Positions 1 to 55,700 of a stretch of 64,000 bases of DNA are shown piece by piece. The DNA is from Atrichornis clamosus (lineage: Eukaryota > Chordata > Aves > Passeriformes > Menuridae), in NCBI GenBank assembly GCA_013400975.1, contig WBMZ01009037.1, positions 62,001-126,000 of the forward strand, written 5' to 3'. The position numbers and the translations under genes are program-made. Under the pieces are notes generated by a model that saw only the letters and a list, made by a program, of their open reading frames with translations, ran no database searches and was not told the origin of the DNA. Within the stretch, counting starts at the first letter, position 1, and every line of letters begins with the position of its first letter.

Positions 1-2576
1 CTCATTAATGGCTGCATTGTGACTGTAATTCTCTGTTCTTTCTTTTTGAGTTGCAAAACTGGAATCAAACATAAATCTTCTCATTATCATTCCATGCTGA
101 TAAGGATGGATCTAACATTATTTATGTAGTCCTGTGGTCTTACTGTAGTTCTGTAGTTCTGATGCAATTAAAAACATTCCACATGATTTCTGTGTCCAAG
201 CAACTATGTTGGGTTTTTTTTGACCTTTAACCCTAGTCATGCTCTTCATCTTTTAATGCTGATTTCCTCTGATCTTTCTCGTAACACTGCTAATTAATTT
301 TAACTCACACTAACTATAATGTTGCTTCTCCTCAACACAAAGAAACACAGCTGAAGGAATAGAGGAATTGATTTCTGGGGGTCAGAGGAACTTTCAGTAA
401 TTGTTTATAATCTGTATCACTTCATGGAGGAACATTACTGGAGAAATCAAAATGTCTTACTTTATTCCTTTTTAATCACTAATACATCTTTCAACAGCAG
501 TCTATGTTGTATGACAGGATACATTCATGATGAACTTCACCTGTAGACCAATGGTATTCCCCAGAATCCTTTCATTAATTTAACTGCCCTTTGTTTTGAG
601 CACATTTGGAATATCTCAGGTGCATCTAAGTTATTTTTCAGCATGTTTTAGAGGATCATCAGTCAGTGCTTAGATAAAAAGTGTCATAGAATCAGAAAAT
701 AGAATCATAGAATGGCCTGGTTTGGAAGGGACCTTAAAGATCATCTAATTCCAAACTCCCTGATGTGAGCAGGGACACTTTCCACTAGAAAGGTGAAAAG
801 TGGAAGGATTGTACATCCTTTGGTTTATCAGTGTCTTGAAATTTGTATGGCTCTGACTGTCCCAGTGATGCAAAAACCGTACTCACCATATTCCCAGCTG
901 ACTGATTTTTGTGCATGTTCCTGATTTAAGGTCTCTGGCTTAAACAATTCTTCACAAAACTCATGAAACAGAATAAACATTCTGCCTCGCTGGTGAGCTG
1001 TTTGTGAAACCCCAGTATTTTCCATCTGGAAGACAATCCCTTATGTAACAGATAGCTGCTACCAGGCTTGTCAGATGTCAGTAACTGTTGGGAGTGTGTG
1101 GCATTTAATTTAGGCAATCTGTCGCCGTGGCTAAATGAAAAGCCATTCCCCTGATGCTGTAAATTCAAAAGACAGAAATGTTTTGCTGTAGATGAATTGC
1201 TTTGTTACTAATGGCTAATCCTGGCATTCAAGGCAGAACTAAGCCAAGCCTGAGCCATGAGGCAGAGGTCACTTTGGCCACTGCAGGGCCTGAATCTGAG
1301 CAGAAGGGGCAAAGCATTCACATTAGTCCTACCTCAAAAGCTGTGCTTTTCTAACACCAGCAGGGTGCTCAAAGCTGAAATACACACAGCTTTCCTGCTG
1401 TGCAACAGGGCTTTGAAATACAAGCAGTAAGGACAGATTTCTCGATTTATTTCTTTAAGAGAACATTAACTTTCAATCAATACACCCTTTAAATGTTCTT
1501 TTGTTGGGACTCTCAGACATTACACTCCTTGACTCTGCAAGGGAACTTTGATTAAGAGCATTTTGTGGAAGAAACTCACAAAATGCAGTTGTTCTCCACT
1601 TGCTAAACTGTGTGAAGGAAAACATTTGCAGTATCTTTGCTTTCACCACTTTTATATGAAAAATTACTAATTGATTTCATTACTTTTTAAATGGCTAAAA
1701 AAGAGTGACTCCTTTTAATTCCAAATAAGTTTTTGCCATAAAAGCCTGAACGTGGCTTCTGAGAAAAGTTATTCTTTCAAGCATCCAAATCAGCTTAAGA
1801 ATGAAAGTCCAACTTTGAAACTGATTTTAGGTGGCCAAAAAATATAAAGAGGCATGTTTTCACTTTTGTTCTAAATGACCTATAGTAAGAACCATGTCAT
1901 CAAGCCTTGGGTAGTGTTTGAAAGGTAGGTGTCCAATCAAAGCTGGAGGTCTAGGCTCCCCCTGGGACTGACAGGGAAGGTAAATAGCTCCAAAGGTCAC
2001 ATTGTCCTACCTGCTGAAGAACAGGCTGAGTACATTCCTGGAAATGTCTTTTCTTGAACAACATGAGAAATTTTTGATGCACAAATTCCTAAGCCAAAAG
2101 ACTGATTTCCTTCCTAACATCTTCATGTCAAGGTGTGCTTGTGAAGAGCCTGTTCAGGCACTCTCTGCATCCCTAGGAACTGAAATACTTCTAACAGCTT
2201 TCTGTAAGGCAAATGAAATGTCTAGATCTTGTTGTGAGGTTCAGTTATTCCCCAAGCACTTGGAATTTTCAGGTGCTTTTCGAAATTATGTCTGGAATTT
2301 TTTTTAGCAGTATTTGTTAGGATTAGGTCTCTTGTAGAAGAAGCGAAATAGAGCATGGATTAATGGAAATTACTCATCTTTGAGTGTTGTCACACTACCC
2401 TCTGGCATGTAGGCTTGCCTGCAGGGGAAGGTGTTACTTAAGGAAATTTTGTCATTCACTTTAGCCAAGCCACATTCATTTCCTCCCAAACCAGTTGGTT
2501 AACAAACTTAGGAACTACAACAAGATGAAAATAAAAGAGGCATACCCAGAAGAATCAGAAAATAAACGGTCTGCTG
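1..2576. other. Non-coding sequence downstream of GYS2
   Basis: AT-rich, no recognised exon apart from CR1 fragment A. The gene next to GYS2 in mammals, spexin, was looked for by its peptide motif and not seen. The 101-codon open frame at 2002-2307 has no recognisable protein character. Confidence 0.5.
683..788 (-). repeat. CR1 LINE 3' end fragment A
   Basis: Shows the octamer-type end (gaatcatagaatgg) followed by tttggaagggaccttaaaga and a degraded gggcagggacac block. About 105 bp survive. It lies downstream of GYS2. Confidence 0.85.
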
Positions 2577-3255
2577 TTTATTGTGCGTCTAAATGACCTC
2601 AGAAAGGTGACTTCATTTGTCTCTAAAATTCAAATGCCCACTGCATAAGACTTTATATTGTTCCACAGGAAGTATGTTTTACCACTGGATCAAGACAGTT
2701 CTGTGTGCTGTAAAAAAATGTTTTAAATTATGTAAGCTTACAATAAACAGCATAAGGAAAAAGAAAGACCATTTTCTTTTCAGTGTATCTTTTTAAACTC
2801 TTCCAATATTTCTCCAGTGTAACATTTTTTTCTCTAATATTTTTGAGCTCTGGTTTAAAGTTCATGTTAATTTAGGAGGGGAAAAGGGGAAACATCAATG
2901 AAGCAGGAAGTCATTTGGGATACCCAAAACATAGCTATTGGTATAGACTATGATTAATACAGATGATTCCATAGACAAAGGTATGATCTGCAGTTTGTAT
3001 AAGCTTCTGAGAGGATTGTTGCATTCTCTAGGTTTATTAAGTTTGAGAAATCTCTTCTACCTCGATAGGGCACAGAAAAATTGTCGTTTAAACTACTTTC
3101 AAAGTGAAATAATATTAGGCTTTCCAACAGTGTAGCTCAAGTAACATTTAAGGTTCCCCTAATTATTTCACACTGTCCTTAACACAAAGCTTGCCAAGCC
3201 TACAGGAGAAACAGTTGAATGGATGGGGAGTCTGTGCCAGGGGAGAGCAACAAAT
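2577..3255 (-). other. GYS2: Probable GYS2 3' UTR with two poly(A) signal candidates
   Basis: Two AATAAA hexamers on the gene strand follow the stop: at 3038-3033, about 220 nt after it, and at 2582-2577, about 675 nt after it. Neither can be confirmed by eye, so the transcript end is open. No other gene is recognised here. Confidence 0.4.
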
Positions 3256-46595
<43,340 letters not shown>

Positions 46596-48961
46596 TTTCT
46601 TCAGCCCTTGAGTGCTCGCCACACAGGCCACAGCAGTCAGCAAAGGTCCAGGTATCGTGGCAGAGCTCTGCAGTTCTGGTTAGAGCAGTCTGCCGGTGTG
46701 CTGGGATGCGAGGAGAAAATTATTCAGATAGCTGGGAGCTAATGGGTTTAAACTGTCTGACCACCAGCATTAAATTGGCTCAGGGAAATCCTCAGGGCTT
46801 GAGAAGCAGCTGCTGGTAGAGGTAAGAATTTAAGACTGACCTGAGAAAGGTCTTGACTGTTTTGGGGCCAGAGCTCCTTCCTTTTCTTCTCTCAAAAGAA
46901 GGTAAAAAATGGGTTTGAGCTCCTCAGCCACAGCATTCAGTATCCACCACCACCACCTCAGGGACAATTGAAACTTTTGGTTGTAAATTCAGCACCGCCC
47001 TGAGCAAACTCCAACAGGGAGGACACTTTGAGTTCACCACCTGATTTGAGCCCGGCCCCTGAGTCCTCCCCTCGAGATACACCCTCCTACTGACACCCAT
47101 GGAGCTTCCCTACCTGCTGGCCACTCACAAACGGGTTGTAGCAGGCTCACTGTACCTGATGTCTCTGGGGTTACTTGCCAGGTTAAAGACTGTTACTTCT
47201 TCTTCCTCAGTTCCTCAGTCTGTAGCCCAAGTTTACCTCATGTCCTTCCTCCACAGTTGTCTCCAGCTCTGTTCCCAGGACCCTGCACCAGCTCGCAAGC
47301 AGCTCTGCAGCCCTGCCAACTAGAACAAACAGAGCTACAAAGGCTCTACGCCTACTGGGACGTGCACTGTGCCCCTCCTTGCAGTCCTGTCCCTGATTTT
47401 CCACCTGGTTTCTCTTTTTCTATGCCACAACTCTTTCCTGGCCTCTGGGCCCATGTCCTCCACCCAAGGAGCTTCGTGAATACTAAGTCAGGGTACAGCA
47501 TGCGCCTGTCTTCTCCAGCACAGGGCTGGGATGCTGCAAGCAGTGAACGCACATCTGCAGAGGTGTCGATCCTTAACTCACAACCTGAGATCCTCAAAGC
47601 TCCCCAGAGCAGCTGCCTGCTTGCTAGAGGCTTATATCACACATCTGGGTGAGAAGCCAGTGCTTCTGGGACAGCTGTGTAAGCTGGATCCGAATCTGAG
47701 CTCAGAGCACAACTTGCCCAAAATCCACAGTTCAGCAGGGAGCAGACCTCCAGGTGAGATCCAGGACACCTCTCACTGTGGAGAATAACATTGCACCAGC
47801 AGGCAGAGAGGGAAAGGCTCTGAGCTCACCTCAGACAAAACAAGTCCAAGACTATTGCTTTAGGAGACAGGCAGCCCATCTGCATAGAAGTCTCTCAGAC
47901 ATAATGTATGACGCAGCTGAGCCTACCTTAGTGACTAACTAGCCCCCAAAAAACTTGCTCTTCCACTTCCACGCCTGTGCCCTCTCTGCATTCATGGCAG
48001 TCAGACCCATCCCTGACCTGATGGATACAGCTCACCAAAATAATCTAAGGATGTAGAAAACCTTTTGTTGTATTAGGAACTAGAGCTGTCTCAGAAAAGG
48101 GTCAGGTCAGAGGGGATGGAGTAGCACAGCAGGGAACAGGGAGAAATGGGAAAAGTGAGAGGAATGCTGCCTGGCCTTTCCAGGCTCTGGATCTGGGAGG
48201 CAGGCTCCGTGCTACTTCGCACAGGCTGGGCTGTGCATCAGGGAAAGAGGTTTCCCTTCTAGGTTAGAAGCCCAGCCAGGGAAAGATTCAGGATTTTACT
48301 GGCTGGGTGTCATTTTGCCTCAATCGTTTGAGTTGCCCTATTTACCAGTTTATTAAAAAAAATGCCTGGCTTAGAATCATTGTTGTTGGAGCAGCTGTGG
48401 CTTTTACTATCAGGAGTAGGTAGGAGACCATATCATCATTAAAAAATCTTACCTAAAAGAAAAACCAGTAATAATATAAAGGTTCATTTCATTTCTGAAC
48501 ATCAAATCTGCCCGAGTCACACTTTTACACCTTTCCCGGGACACCCACCCTGAGGCTGAGGCTGAAAGCTGCCAGGCTCACAAAGGCCATCTCGGGTGAG
48601 GAGTGGAGAACAGAGAACAAAGCAGCCAAAAGGCCCATCCACATCCCACAGGTTTTGCTCAGCCCTGTGTTAACAAATGCACAGCAGAACCTGTCATTTT
48701 GAAGGAGACAGGGGGTGCAGTGAGCCCCCAACACTGACTGCACTGAGTGAAATTGAGATCCCCCAGAGGAACTCGTGTGTGAGCACGCTCATTATGAGTA
48801 ACTACCAGGAGCTGCAGCTTCCCAGAGGGAAGCCAGATGGGTTTGTGGGTGTGTGGACCCCATTGCCACTGCTGGCTGGGTACCACTGTGCTCTGCAGAT
48901 CTTCCAACAGCTCTCAAGGTGCTGCAGTCAAAACTGCTCACACCAGTTACCTCTCCAGAGA
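46596..48961. other. GYS2 upstream flank, no further gene recognised
   Basis: Includes the GYS2 5' UTR and promoter side, whose limits cannot be set from sequence alone. The part at 47000-47900 is richer in G and C and has several overlapping open frames without recognisable protein features. Confidence 0.5.
46641..46650 (+). promoter_or_regulatory. Possible HNF4-like nuclear receptor site upstream of GYS2
   Basis: The ten bases caaaggtcca lie 46 bp upstream of the GYS2 ATG and resemble HNF4/DR1 motifs common at liver promoters. It could lie within the 5' UTR, and such a match occurs often by chance. I see no canonical TATA box in the next 150 bp. Confidence 0.2.
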
Positions 48962-49332
48962 CCACAGAACCACAGAATGGTTTGGGTTGGAAGGGACCTT
49001 ATAGATCATCGAGTTCCAACCCCCTGCCACGGGCAGGGACACCTTCCACCAGACCAGGGTGCTCAGAGCCCCATCCAGCCTGGCCTTGGACACTGCCAGG
49101 GATGGGGCAGCCACAGCTTCTCTGGGCACCCTGTGCCAGGGCCTTTCAGCTTAAAGCCATCACCTCTTGTCCTGTCACTAGAGGCCCTTGTAAAACATCC
49201 CTTTCCAGCTCTCTTGTAGTCCCCCTTCAGGTACTGAGAGACCATAATAAAGTCACCCCAGAGCCTTCTCCAGGCTGAACGTTCCCAGTTCTCTCAGCCT
49301 TTCCTCATAGGAGAGGTGTTCCATCCGTCTAA
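48962..49332 (-). repeat. CR1 LINE 3' end, copy E (longest, with internal deletion)
   Basis: Starts accacagaaccacagaatgg and reaches as far as the gaacgttcccagttctctca and ataggagaggtgttccat blocks, so about 370 bp. Between ccctgtgccagggcc and cagcttaaagccat it lacks the roughly 60-bp stretch seen in copies C, D and F. Confidence 0.95.
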
Positions 49333-52300
49333 AGAAAAGCTCTAGTAGTGATGCCAGATAACCAGTGGCACTGGTTCACTGACATGCCACTGCCCCTAAG
49401 CATTTGAAAGCCTGAAAAACATGCAAATAATTTTAGAACAATGAACTGAAGTTGCAACAACAGAATTTTTAAGCTCTTTATATAGTCTGTGGTTGTTGGG
49501 TTCTTGGATGTCATGTTTTTCCAGCTTCTGTTTGTAATAAGATGATAATTATTTTACTTTTTGTATTCGACAAAAGATTATATAATTCTCCAAAACCTTG
49601 GCAAATGAGTTTGAAAGAATCATCAGACACCACAAAATAATTTCACAGGCACTGGCAATGCCCTCATTGACTGAACCTGGGCAACTCATTAACTCAGTTT
49701 TCACAGATTGGAGATAATACTCATGGGGGTTTTTAACTGATAAACAAAGTGCTCAATAGCACTATGAACATCAGCACTCCTTCATATCCTGAGTACATTT
49801 CACTTTATCAAATCTGCATGTCTTAAAGTAGGGTTTTTTTCACACAATGCCATCCCAAATTCCCGCTTTTCTGTTATCAGTGAGGGGAAAAGCATTTGAA
49901 GTGCCTCGGGAAGGTGAGCTCCAACAGATAGTCCAGAAACTTTCATCCCTGCAAATGCTCTTAATTGCTAGAGGGCAAAAGTATTCATTATATTTATGGC
50001 CTGCAAGGATTAACTGTGGGATATCTGTGGTGCACCTGGAGCTATCTAGTTATGGCCATAGAGGAGCTCATGTGTGTAGCTGTGCACCTACAGCAAAATA
50101 AAACCAAAGTTCTCCAGGAGAAAAGCTGTCTTCTGACATTAAGAAGGGCAACCTTTAGCTGTCCTCCACGTGAAGTGCAGTGAGGGGCAGCTGGTGAAAT
50201 GGACACTCTGCTGACACTGGAATTAAGTGTCACTTTTGTCACAGGGACAGGGAAAAATTGTGACTAAGATCGTGCCGTTTGCTGCTTTTTCCCAAAACAG
50301 AGGACAGCTGCTGAAGTGGGAAGATGGAAACGTACCAGAAAGACTAGTTTTTAAAATATAACATTGATTCAAATATTTCCCAGAAATCTGGAAACCAGTG
50401 AAACTGGTTTTGAGTCTGGCCTAAGTTCTCATATTGTTCTTATCACAAGCTATACAGATGCCCTTTGGTAATGCATTATTCATTGGGTTGCAATTTTGCC
50501 AGACATCAGTTGTTACCCCACCAAATTCTTTTTCAGCCCACAGAAGTAAAATAATTTTCCTTGCAAGAATCTTGGACAATAAGTAAGGGAATAAAAGGAA
50601 ATGACAAAGGCTGAGTTTGCAAGGTTTTTGAAGAGAAATGCACAAACTGTGTATTGTTTTTCCCAAATTTCCTACAGCTTTCCAGAGATAGCGATGCAGG
50701 GATGATGCTGTGCATTCTGCCCTACCTAAATCTCTTTTCGGAACTGTTGCCTTTAGGACATTGTATCCAGATCCTTTTATTGAAGAAGAGCAAAGCTTTC
50801 TGCAAAAGCTAACTTAGTACATCACCCCAGGAAGTGATGTTGTGTTGCGATGTCGTGGATGATGTCTTCACACCACAGTCCTTCCACAAGAACCCCAGAC
50901 AATCTTTTTTGCTGGAATATCAACCTCAGTCTCCCTGGCTGCAAGTGAGAAGGTGCATGTAGGGGAAGAAACACTCACCATGTGTGGAAATTTATGAGGA
51001 AATAACTATCTAGGACTGGCTTGCTCTAAACAGAACAGTGGTTTCAAGGTTCGCCTAAATTAACTGTAGGGAAAAAAAATCAGACACGGGTGTTAAAAAT
51101 GCTCGTAGCCACGGAGTCAAACCTGAGAGGAGGACAGACCAGTGGTTGGCAGCAGTCAGTGATGCACACACACTGCACTTGTGATACACAGCAGCAGGTG
51201 GCACTGACGGTATCAACATGAGCTCTCCAGTGTCTGCTGTTTTGTCATCGCAGAGTTTAGGGAAGATGAGAGGGTGCTCAGAAGGGAGGTGTTCATATCA
51301 GGGAGGTGTTCAGAACTAGGGCAGCCCTAACTGCCTGTCTGGCAGCAAGTTCACATCATTCCAGCTGTGATGGCCTTTGTTCCTGCCCTGTGCAAGGCCA
51401 AAAATTGCTCCAAATCTCCCATGAGAGAACTGTTCCTTAAAGACAGTAATGTACAGTAATCCTGGGAAATGACGAGGAAGAAGGGAGTGATGTGACAAAA
51501 TGAACTTTTCTCAGTGACATCTGGTATGTTTTGTCCCAAATTAGGCATGGAGCGCATGGACTCCAGGACACACCATAAAAAGGACGCTCCTACCAGCTGA
51601 TCTGAGAGATTGACGTTCCCAGCTCTGCAGGGCATTTTGGCCTCTGCTGTTTCATCCAGGAGCAACAATGAGAGTTAGCCATCCTGGAAATACCAGCTTG
51701 CCATGGGCAAGTGTAATGTTAATCCTTTGGGACTTGGCTTTGGAAAATTATGCCAGAGTAGCTTGGCCACTAAGCTGGATCCTGCAACCTGGATAAGAAT
51801 CAGAATGCTACCATCCTATTTAAAGTTTAAAATAAATGCTGTGATGGCCAGGTACCTCTCTGAGGGACAGGACTGTTCAATGCATAACAGCTATGCTGCA
51901 ATTCCTGCCTGCCATTTTCCCGTAAGAGCAGAGATCTGGGAATGTTCTCTTTTGAAGTCACCTCAACCCAGGCACCTGAAGTGATCTCCTGACAGAGGAG
52001 AGACATACAGCCCACGTTCTCTGAGAGGGAGCAGTGTCCCTTGCTGTACCTTCAGCCAGGCATTAGAGACTGAAAAAATCCCACGGATTCTACTGGGAAA
52101 TAAATGCACAGGCACATGGCACATGCAAGAGAATTTTTGAAACACCAAGATTTTCTGTGTGATGTCTGATATGGCTGTAACTTGAAAACATAAAATCTAA
52201 TACTGTGTTTTTCTCCTCTTCTACTGTTCAGCGTCATGCCCCACCTATAATTCAGACTTATGTACAAAGACACAAACATTTTCATAGATATACACACATA

Positions 52301-52440
52301 TTTGCTTTGACAATGATTTGTTACAGTGTTTGTATCATACTTAGCATGGCAATTTGTCAGTATGTTGCTGTAACTTGTGGTATTTTCTCTTTAACTAAAA
52401 GTTGGAATCACAGAGAGACTGGAGCCTCACTTGCTTAATA
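49333..52440. other. Intergenic sequence, nothing recognised
   Basis: 3.1 kb between CR1 copies E and F. Open frames up to 105 codons show no protein family character. Confidence 0.6.
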
Positions 52441-52712
52441 TCACAGAATCACAGAATGGTTTGGGTTGGCAGGGACCTAAGAGATCATCTCATTCCACCC
52501 CCCTGCCCTGGGCAGGGACACCTTCCACTATCCCAGGCTGCTCAGAGCCCCATCCAGCCTGGCCTTGGACACTGCCAGGGATGGGGCAGCCACAGCTTCT
52601 CTGGGAAACCTGGGCCAGGGCCTCACCACCCTCACAGGAAAGAATTTCCTCCTAAACCTCCTCTCTGTCAGCTTGAAGCCATTCCCCCTTGTCACTATTT
52701 GCTCCTGTAAAC
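52441..52712 (-). repeat. CR1 LINE 3' end, copy F
   Basis: Starts atcacagaatcacagaatgg and runs through the cttctctgggaaacctgggc and caccaccctcacaggaaaga blocks to gaagccattcccccttgtca. About 270 bp in the same orientation as copy E. Confidence 0.95.
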
Positions 52713-55700
52713 GGACTCGCTGGGAGTTTCTGGTTTTCTCCTGACTCCTTTTCTCACAATAGTTCTTCCTTTCTCTTACATCAAAAATGACTCTTAGTTT
52801 TTCCTGTTGTGCTTTTTTGGATTTTTGGTTGGTTAGGTTGGTTTTGGGACGTTTTTTCCAGTTAAAAAGCTCAGGCTAGGTGTGAATTCTTAGTACATCT
52901 CTCGAGTGTCCTTGGAGGAATTGTCAGCTCAGCTTCACAGAGCTTCTCTGCAGCTCCTCAAGTGGCCGCTGCATCGTTTTACCTCTCTGGCTGCAAACAA
53001 AGGTTTCTGTGCTAGGAAAGACTATGCTGCAAGCTCAGAGGTGCAGTGCTGAAAGAGGCAGTTCCATCCATTCAGCTGTGGAAGGACTTTCAGTGTAAGG
53101 AGGACTTAAAAACAGGTTATGCCATGATAACCTTTAAGATTAAAATTTAACACACTGAAATTTAACCCCATTCAACAAACCACTTAAGCATAAATCCTAC
53201 TCTGTGGAATAGAGGCACTTGATCTAAGGTCACTGTGGTCTTCTTTTCTGCCTGTTTGAGAACCACTCTACTGACCTGAATGCCCTTGAAGCATACAAAG
53301 CAAAGATATTTCTGCTCATTCTTCTATCTTTAAAAAACTCAAACAAAGAAAACCCTGCGGCATTCAGAATCAAAGCACTACAGAAGTAATTAAAAAAATA
53401 TTTATTTCCTTCATAGCAATTTGCTGTGGGAAAAACAGACTCAGTAAAATGAACAGAAGTTCAACAAATACTCTTCTAGACTGATCTTCAGAGTATCAGA
53501 GACTTCTCTACTGTCATATGGGGGTAGGAAAATGAGTTTGATGTGGTTCTTAGACATGCTTGATTCCCAGTGATACTGACAGAATATTCCAGTATCTACT
53601 ACTGGTGGAGACTGCTGAGTGAACAGAGACTCTGGAAATCATTGCATTTGTCTTATTGCCCAAAATACAGAATTAGCATCACAGAGAAAACTATCTCTCA
53701 AGCAAAATGGTTTTTTTGCTTCCCTTTGTATTTTCATCTCGCATCTCTCACGGAGCAAGATTTACGAACATTGCCTTCCAGAAATCAGTGTTGGTAGGAA
53801 TCCACCTTCATGCTATTTTGACAAATTTTCTGGATTTTTTACCTCAGGTATTGCATGCATAAACACTTTTAAATAATGTTGAAGAACTATCAAAGAGAAG
53901 AACATAAAGAAGAAAGTATTTATTCAGAAATCTTACTTTGCATAGCCACTGCCTGGTCCAGACTGTGCTTGGTTGCTTATGTTGGCAGGTAAAGCATTCA
54001 TTGCAGACACTGAGCAAATCCAGCCCTCCTGAGTCTGACCTCTCCAACAGACCATTCTAAGTTAATTATTTGCACAACTCCCTTGCTTGCACAGAGTAAC
54101 TCCCATAGCAGTGGTATCTCAGGAACAGTTTATAACAATTTAGTACATCACAGGGACTGGTGAGGATTTCAGGAAGACCCTGGCTACAGTAGTCTGAAAA
54201 GCTTTGAAAGTTTTGACTAAGGCTGGATTCATATACGTGCATTAGGGGAGAATCGTTTATAGAAAAAAGAAATGTCCAAAATTAGACATTGCCCTGGGAG
54301 GCCACTGGAGCACAATGTAAGGACCTGACTCCTAATGTTTTGGGGCTCCTGGTCACACTGACATCAGTGAGTTCAGCATCTACATTCCACTGAGAGCTTG
54401 TGGCTTAATTGTTCTGATTTATATCTGTAAATCAGGGGAAACAGCATTTCTTTGCAGCACAAGACTAACGTGGAGTGCGCAAGCACAAGGATAACAGCAA
54501 CTCTCTGAGCAACTTAAGTCACCTGCTTACCACAAACCACAGTTCTAAGTTAGCTGCTATGAAAGTTATATGAGCACTACTAGTCTTCAAAATACATTTT
54601 AAAAGCATTTTTATCCCTCTACAGCCCTGTGTTCTTCTTAACACTATCTCGCTATTTAAACCTGCCTTCAGTTCCCTGCCCCAATTTTATCCTTTGACTA
54701 ATAAAAAGGTATATGATTTAACACTAAAAGTCAGTACAATCCCTGTCTCTGTCAGCACCTACTTGTCTGACATTTGCAGGGCAGTCACTGGCTTTCTGTT
54801 CTGCAGCCAGTATCTGTGTACCTGCAAATGCAAGGGGGTCCAGAGCCTTATGGCAATTAAAATGACATTACTGATCTTACCTTGTGTGAGTGAAGAGAGA
54901 AAGCTGCCCTCAGCTTTCTGAAGTGTTGCTTCTCACTGGCTGCACTCCTCTGTCCAACAGCACCACGACGTTCTCTGTTAGACCAAGGAGTGACAAAGGT
55001 ACCTCCTGACACACAGGAATGTGGCTAAAAACTGTACTGCCTTTCTTGGGATAAAACAAAGGTCATGTATCAATGGCCTGGACAAAGCAGACAGAAGATG
55101 AGGTGAGTCTATATATTATATTATTATCCTATATATTAATATATATTATATTTGGATATATTTGGATAAAAACCCACAGATACCTTTAAAACTACTATGG
55201 CAATAATGATTTAGGAATGTATATGGTTGATATAAGACTATATTGTGGATACACTCCAAGTAACAGGAAGGGGTAGGCTGGGGGTGTATGAGCATACAAA
55301 GGGAAGCTGTGCTACAGCCATGCAACTGCAAGACACAAGATCGTGTGGTAAGATTCCTAACAAAAAATAATCACGATATAATTGATGTACTTGCATAGGG
55401 CTTATTACAAGCATCAGTGAATGAAAGTAATAGCTGAAGAGCCTGTTTATAAAATCTTAAAATTCCCTAGCCTGAGATACTCATTCCTAGTTAACAATTT
55501 TAAACCAATCCCCCGTAACACCCAGGCAGTCTATTCATTGCTGCTTTAATTTTTTAGAATTTTCCTTCATGATGCCATATCCCCAAAAGTAGAAGTTGGG
55601 GGAAAAAAAAAAGTAGAAAGAGAAAAAAATTAGAAGTACATTGAGGTTGCTGATGTGCTAAGGAAAGTGCTCACCATTCAAATCAATGTTCTTTCCCCAT

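Noticed and set aside
2002..2307. 101-codon frame downstream of GYS2, considered as a neighbouring gene
   Set aside because: No similarity to spexin or any other family I know; composition is that of random AT-rich sequence.
46596..46643. In-frame N-terminal extension of GYS2 upstream of the ATG
   Set aside because: The frame is open, but the candidate start is TTG. The ATG at 46595 gives the family's usual length and phosphosite positions.
47257..47652. 131-codon plus-strand open frame upstream of GYS2
   Set aside because: Overlaps other frames in a GC-richer patch and has no recognisable family features.
48677..49278. Open frames of up to 180 codons rich in Trp, Pro and His, repeated at 10343-10883, 32784-33317 and 52402-52710
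   Set aside because: All are translations of CR1 3' ends. Their likeness to each other comes from the repeat, not from a gene family.
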